Position numbers and translations under genes: made by a program. This document shows positions 4,344 to 7,697 of a stretch of DNA of 7,697 nt, piece after piece. The notes under the pieces were generated by a model. That model was not told where the DNA came from, did no database searches, and saw nothing but the letters and a program-made list of their open reading frames with translations. Numbering within the stretch: the first letter of the stretch is position 1; the number at the start of each line of letters is the position of its first letter. The DNA comes from an uncultured Leucothrix sp. (GTDB taxonomy: Bacteria > Pseudomonadota > Gammaproteobacteria > Thiotrichales > Thiotrichaceae), in assembly GCA_937923375.1 (NCBI GenBank), contig CALAJG010000136.1, forward strand, positions 1 to 7,697, given 5' to 3'.

Positions 4344-6056
4344 ATGGAGCTGCCAATCTTGAGTTCTCGAACAAAAGAATCGTCAGTAAAAAATAATAAA
4401 AACTGGGACGACGTACTAGCGCGTTTTGATATCCAAAATCAGGATGAATCTGATTTATTTGGGTTTCACGCAGAGGCAAATACTGAAACCAAAGATACCG
4501 GTGTTCAGACGAGTGAATCTCTCACGCCACGCTGGGCAACCCGGGCTATACTGCTAGTCGGATGCGCAACTGCGTTAGGCAACATTCCTCTTCAATCTTA
4601 CTTACCCAACAGTTCTGTTAACCAATTCGAGATTACGTTTAATCAGCCTGCTGATAACTTCGACCAAAGTACTTCTGCAGTAGAGAACAAACCGCTTTCA
4701 TCGCAAACAGTTAATTATGCCAGTATAACTAAATCGATGATTCCGAAACCAATTGTTGAAGCTTCTACTTCTGTAATCAACCAATCACTCCCTCAAAATA
4801 GTCGAAAGCAACAAAAAGTCATCTCAACAGCTGAGAGCGATACATCACGGGAACGATTCAACGAAGAAATTCAGGAACTTCCCCTACCTAAACATGCGCT
4901 GGTTACTTACACCGGTCATGAGCTGATTAATACAGAAAGCACTTGGAATACTTACACCGTCAAGCGCTATGACAACCCAACAAATATATTCCGTCAGATT
5001 AAACAATCTAAGATCCTTAAAGACTTAAACAAAATTGACGCAATTGCAGATGCCCTCAAAGATATGAAAATGGGCACTATTGTTCGCGCTAAGTCCTACA
5101 AAGGTAAACTAGAAGAGCTCGCTTTTACGCCTGATCATAAAAATAGCTTTGTGATTAAACCAACAGATTCAGACAGTTACACAGGGTCATGGCAGAAAAA
5201 ACAGTTTGAAGTTCGTCAAGCCAGAGCGACGTTTTCAGTCAAGAATGGTATCTTTCTAGATGCTAAAAAAGTCGATGTGCCGAATAACATAATGCGTCAG
5301 GTCGTTACAGTGTTTGACTGGGACATTGACTTTTCGCACGATGTCAGAGTTGGCGATCAAGTAACGGTAGTATTTGAGAACATCTACCACGATGGCGATT
5401 TGGTTGGTAGTCAAAACCTCTTAGCAGCGGAGTTTATAAACAAAGGCAAAATTTATCGCAGCATCCGGCATACTACTGCAAGAGGGTTGACGGATTATTT
5501 CACTCCGACAGGCCGCGAGATGAAGCGAGCATTCATTCGCACACCAGTGGCGCACGCCAGGGTTTCTTCTCACTTCAATCCGGGTCGGTTTCATCCCATC
5601 CTGCATAAGTTGCGAGCCCACAAAGGAACCGATTTTGCAGCACGACGTGGCACGCCTATCATTGCCACTGGCGATGGTGAGGTTAAGCTAATCGGGCGTA
5701 AAGGCGGCTACGGCAACACAATCGTACTTAAACATCGTGAGGGTTACACTACGCTGTACTCACATCTGTCTAAATTCAAAAAAGGTTTGAAAAAGGGTCA
5801 GGTTGTTGCTCAGGGCGATATCATTGGTTACGTGGGTTCGACGGGATTGGCTACCGGCCCTCACCTGCACTACGAATTCCGCAAAAATAATATTCCAGCT
5901 AACCCGCTGACCGTTGAACTGCCCAACAGTATGTCGCTTACCAAGGAAGAGCTAGTTAAGTTTAAGGTCGACGCGCTCAATATGAAGTTACAGTTAAACG
6001 TGTTGCATCGCTTCGCCATGGAAAACTTCGATATTAACAGCGCAACGGGTGGATAA
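4344..6056 (+). CDS. M23 family peptidoglycan endopeptidase with OapA/LysM-like domain
   Basis: This 570-residue envelope enzyme is predicted to cut peptide cross-links of peptidoglycan. Residues 1-64 are polar and probably cytoplasmic, and 68-83 are a short hydrophobic anchor. Residues 90-185 are a Ser/Thr/Asn/Gln-rich linker. About 200-272 is an OapA/LysM-like glycan-binding module (starting WNTYTVKRYD), and 285-400 is the Csd3-like regulatory region. The M23 domain spans about 405-520. It has all catalytic residues: H426 and D430 (HKGTD), H474 (YSHLS), and H507/H509 (GPHLHYEF). It is longer than the usual 430-480 residues, mainly because of the linker. The LysM-like module lacks the common GD turn. 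The ATG at 4344 has no Shine-Dalgarno, whereas an in-frame TTG at 4359 has GGAG nine bases upstream, so the true start may be five codons later. It overlaps anmK by 8 bp. MepM- and NlpD-type hydrolases are the nearest named relatives. Confidence 0.92.
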   Translation: MELPILSSRTKESSVKNNKNWDDVLARFDIQNQDESDLFGFHAEANTETKDTGVQTSESLTPRWATRAILLVGCATALGNIPLQSYLPNSSVNQFEITFNQPADNFDQSTSAVENKPLSSQTVNYASITKSMIPKPIVEASTSVINQSLPQNSRKQQKVISTAESDTSRERFNEEIQELPLPKHALVTYTGHELINTESTWNTYTVKRYDNPTNIFRQIKQSKILKDLNKIDAIADALKDMKMGTIVRAKSYKGKLEELAFTPDHKNSFVIKPTDSDSYTGSWQKKQFEVRQARATFSVKNGIFLDAKKVDVPNNIMRQVVTVFDWDIDFSHDVRVGDQVTVVFENIYHDGDLVGSQNLLAAEFINKGKIYRSIRHTTARGLTDYFTPTGREMKRAFIRTPVAHARVSSHFNPGRFHPILHKLRAHKGTDFAARRGTPIIATGDGEVKLIGRKGGYGNTIVLKHREGYTTLYSHLSKFKKGLKKGQVVAQGDIIGYVGSTGLATGPHLHYEFRKNNIPANPLTVELPNSMSLTKEELVKFKVDALNMKLQLNVLHRFAMENFDINSATGG

Positions 6057-7197
6057 TCCCACTTCATCTACTCCCCAAATAGATAAGGAATTTTATATAG
6101 GCATCATGTCGGGCACCAGCATGGATGCCATCGACGCGGTGATTGTAGAGTTCGATGAGACCGGCTCGCCCAACACAATAGCTCATCTGTCCAAGTCCTT
6201 CCCACAAAGGCTTAAATCTGATCTCGTTGCGCTAATTCAGCCAGACTGGTCTGGCTCTCTACGCCATATTGCAGAATTGAATGCGGAACTCGGCAGTCTT
6301 TACGCTGAAACAGTCATTGCACTGCTTGAAAAGAGTAAAATCACTAAGAAAAGCATAAGGGCAATTGGGAATCACGGGCAAACTATTTGCCACCAACCTG
6401 ATAAGTTGCCGCATTTCAGCTGGCAGCTTGGCGATGCCAACAGGATTGCTGAATTAACAGGCATTACAACTATTGCAGATTTCCGTGGTCGAGATATTGC
6501 TGCAAAAGGGGAAGGCGCGCCGCTAGTGCCTGCTTTTCATCAGGCTATTTTTTCACACCCTGAAAAGACAAGAGTTGTATTGAATATAGGTGGAATAGCC
6601 AATATTAGTTTGCTCTCTCCTTGGCATGAGACACTAGGGTTTGATACTGGCCCCGGTAACGCATTAATGGATGCCTGGTGTTTAGAAGAACAGGGCAAAT
6701 CATTTGATGATAACGGTGGCTGGGCTTCTAAAGGCAAGGTTCTCCCTAGCCTGTTAAACCAATTAATGTCGGATCCGTATTTTAAACGCACTTATCCAAA
6801 AAGCACAGGCAAGGAGCACTTTAATCTTTATTGGTTGCGCAAATATCTAACAGGAAACATGAAGCCAGTTGATATTCAGGCAACATTATTAGAAGTTACC
6901 GCATTAAGTATCACAGAGGGAATACAGCTTGCCTCAAGACTAACTGAGCTTGATATTGACGAAGTCTATATCTGTGGTGGTGGTGGGAAAAATACAGCTT
7001 TAATTCAAAGACTCAGCGAATCACTAAAACCCGCAACTGTCAAAAAAACAGATGCTTTAGGGGTATCTGCGGATTGGGTAGAATCCATCGCTTTCGCATG
7101 GCTTGCCAGGCAAAACGTACTGGGCTTGCCGGGAAACCTTCCTTCTGCAACAGGCGCTTCCGGCCCTCGTGTGCTTGGCGCTCTCTACCCTGCTTAG
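6049..7197 (+). CDS. anmK: Anhydro-N-acetylmuramic acid kinase AnmK
   Basis: This 382-residue cytosolic kinase opens and phosphorylates 1,6-anhydro-MurNAc to MurNAc-6-phosphate in peptidoglycan recycling. Motifs of the family are all present: YIGIMSGTSMDAIDAV at 16-31 (phosphate loop), GNHGQTICHQP at 107-117, NIGGIANIS at 179-187, FDTGPGNALMDAW at 198-210 with the expected catalytic aspartate D199, and the second phosphate loop VYICGGGGKN at 306-315. Length is close to the family norm of about 370. The GTG start at 6049 lies within the last codons of the M23 gene (8-bp overlap). No ATG lies between it and the conserved GIMSGTS motif, which supports GTG despite a weak ribosome site. Translation is probably coupled to the M23 peptidase, whose products ultimately feed this pathway. 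The stop overlaps the stop of convergent panC. Confidence 0.96.
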   Translation: MDNPTSSTPQIDKEFYIGIMSGTSMDAIDAVIVEFDETGSPNTIAHLSKSFPQRLKSDLVALIQPDWSGSLRHIAELNAELGSLYAETVIALLEKSKITKKSIRAIGNHGQTICHQPDKLPHFSWQLGDANRIAELTGITTIADFRGRDIAAKGEGAPLVPAFHQAIFSHPEKTRVVLNIGGIANISLLSPWHETLGFDTGPGNALMDAWCLEEQGKSFDDNGGWASKGKVLPSLLNQLMSDPYFKRTYPKSTGKEHFNLYWLRKYLTGNMKPVDIQATLLEVTALSITEGIQLASRLTELDIDEVYICGGGGKNTALIQRLSESLKPATVKKTDALGVSADWVESIAFAWLARQNVLGLPGNLPSATGASGPRVLGALYPA

Positions 7198-7697
7198 CCT
7201 AAACACACCTGAATGTTATCAATTAAACGCACCTCTCCTAGGTACGCTGCAGCCAGTATCACCAAATTTCGGTCAGCCTTGCTAGCCGTTTGCAAGGTGC
7301 GAGCGTTACATACAAGTATATAGTCGGGTCTAAAGCCTAACTCCGTGAGATCCTCTATCACTTCATTTTGAGCATTCACATAGTCATCAAAGTGACCTTC
7401 AACTACCCTCTTCTCAAGCTTCTTCAAAGCCTTATAGATTTCCGGTGCCAGCTTTCGCTGCTCAGATGATAGACGACTATTGCGCGAGCTCATGGCCAGA
7501 CCGTCATCTTCACGAGTCGTCGGTGCCCCGATGATTTCGATCGGCATATCGAGGTCAGCGACCATTTGCCGAATCAGAGACAGCTGTTGAAAATCTTTTT
7601 GGCCAAATATGGCAAGATCTGGCGATACGATATTAAACAGCTTACAAACGACCGTCGCCACTCCTAAAAAATGCCCTGGTCTTGCAGCACCCTCATG
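7194..7697 (-). CDS. panC: Pantothenate synthetase PanC, C-terminal part (start outside window)
   Basis: PanC joins pantoate and beta-alanine using ATP, the last step of pantothenate (coenzyme A precursor) synthesis in the cytosol. The reading frame is open to the window edge. The 167 visible residues begin HEGAARPGHFLGVATVV and correspond to about residue 120 to the end of the roughly 280-residue enzyme. Conserved blocks are PGHFLGVATVVCKLFNIV, then PDLAIFGQKDFQQL (nucleotide site), then REDDGLAMSSRNSRL, the region of the ATP-binding lysine/serine loop. The C-terminal LGEVRLIDNIQV is also typical. The GTG at 7661 is an internal valine codon, not a start. panB is often upstream of panC and may lie beyond the right edge. 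The TAA stop lies tail-to-tail within the anmK stop. Confidence 0.96.
   Translation of the reverse strand, partial: HEGAARPGHFLGVATVVCKLFNIVSPDLAIFGQKDFQQLSLIRQMVADLDMPIEIIGAPTTREDDGLAMSSRNSRLSSEQRKLAPEIYKALKKLEKRVVEGHFDDYVNAQNEVIEDLTELGFRPDYILVCNARTLQTASKADRNLVILAAAYLGEVRLIDNIQVCLG

Noticed and set aside
7194..7661. panC read as a complete gene starting at 7661
   Set aside because: The codon there is an internal GTG (valine of GVATVV), and the conserved PanC sequence continues in frame to the window edge.

Overview
The window reads as a compact stretch of a gammaproteobacterial chromosome with moderate to low G+C. The protein families, and the pairing of an M23 endopeptidase with anmK followed by panC, fit a free-living, probably aerobic gammaproteobacterium; the genus cannot be named from sequence alone. 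No mobile element, integrase, tRNA, rRNA or CRISPR array is visible. Most genes are housekeeping families with clear motifs.

Layout. Positions 1-124 are a short leader with a good sigma70-type promoter (36-63) for a Sco1/SenC copper/redox chaperone (125-724, +). Facing it on the minus strand are two genes: a purine-type phosphoribosyltransferase (747-1301) and a Tat-exported methionine-R-sulfoxide reductase, MsrB (1423-1938). Upstream of these, also on the minus strand, is a two-gene ABC-2 type transporter: permease (2966-3763), then ATPase (2061-2969), with overlapping stop and start. A long divergent intergenic region (3764-4343) separates it from a plus-strand pair: an envelope M23 peptidase (4344-6056) overlapping anhydro-N-acetylmuramic acid kinase anmK (6049-7197). 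The window closes with the C-terminal part of panC on the minus strand (7194-7697, start outside), whose stop codon overlaps that of anmK.

How the genes work together. The M23 peptidase and AnmK both serve peptidoglycan turnover: the first is expected to cut cross-links, the second to recycle anhydro-MurNAc, and their 8-bp overlap suggests translational coupling. Sco and exported MsrB both act on the envelope side of the inner membrane in thiol, copper or oxidative chemistry, but they are on opposite strands and are not an operon. The ABC pair has no recognisable substrate.

The least explained parts are non-coding. These are a 50-nt, almost continuous hairpin ahead of the phosphoribosyltransferase that contains the upstream-most possible start codon; a possible structured small RNA at about 3815-3937 ending in six T; repeated TTACAAA heptamers and phased A-tracts ahead of the M23 gene; and a 16-bp perfect palindrome over the permease start. 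I found no clear evidence of an entirely new protein system. All folding statements were made by eye.
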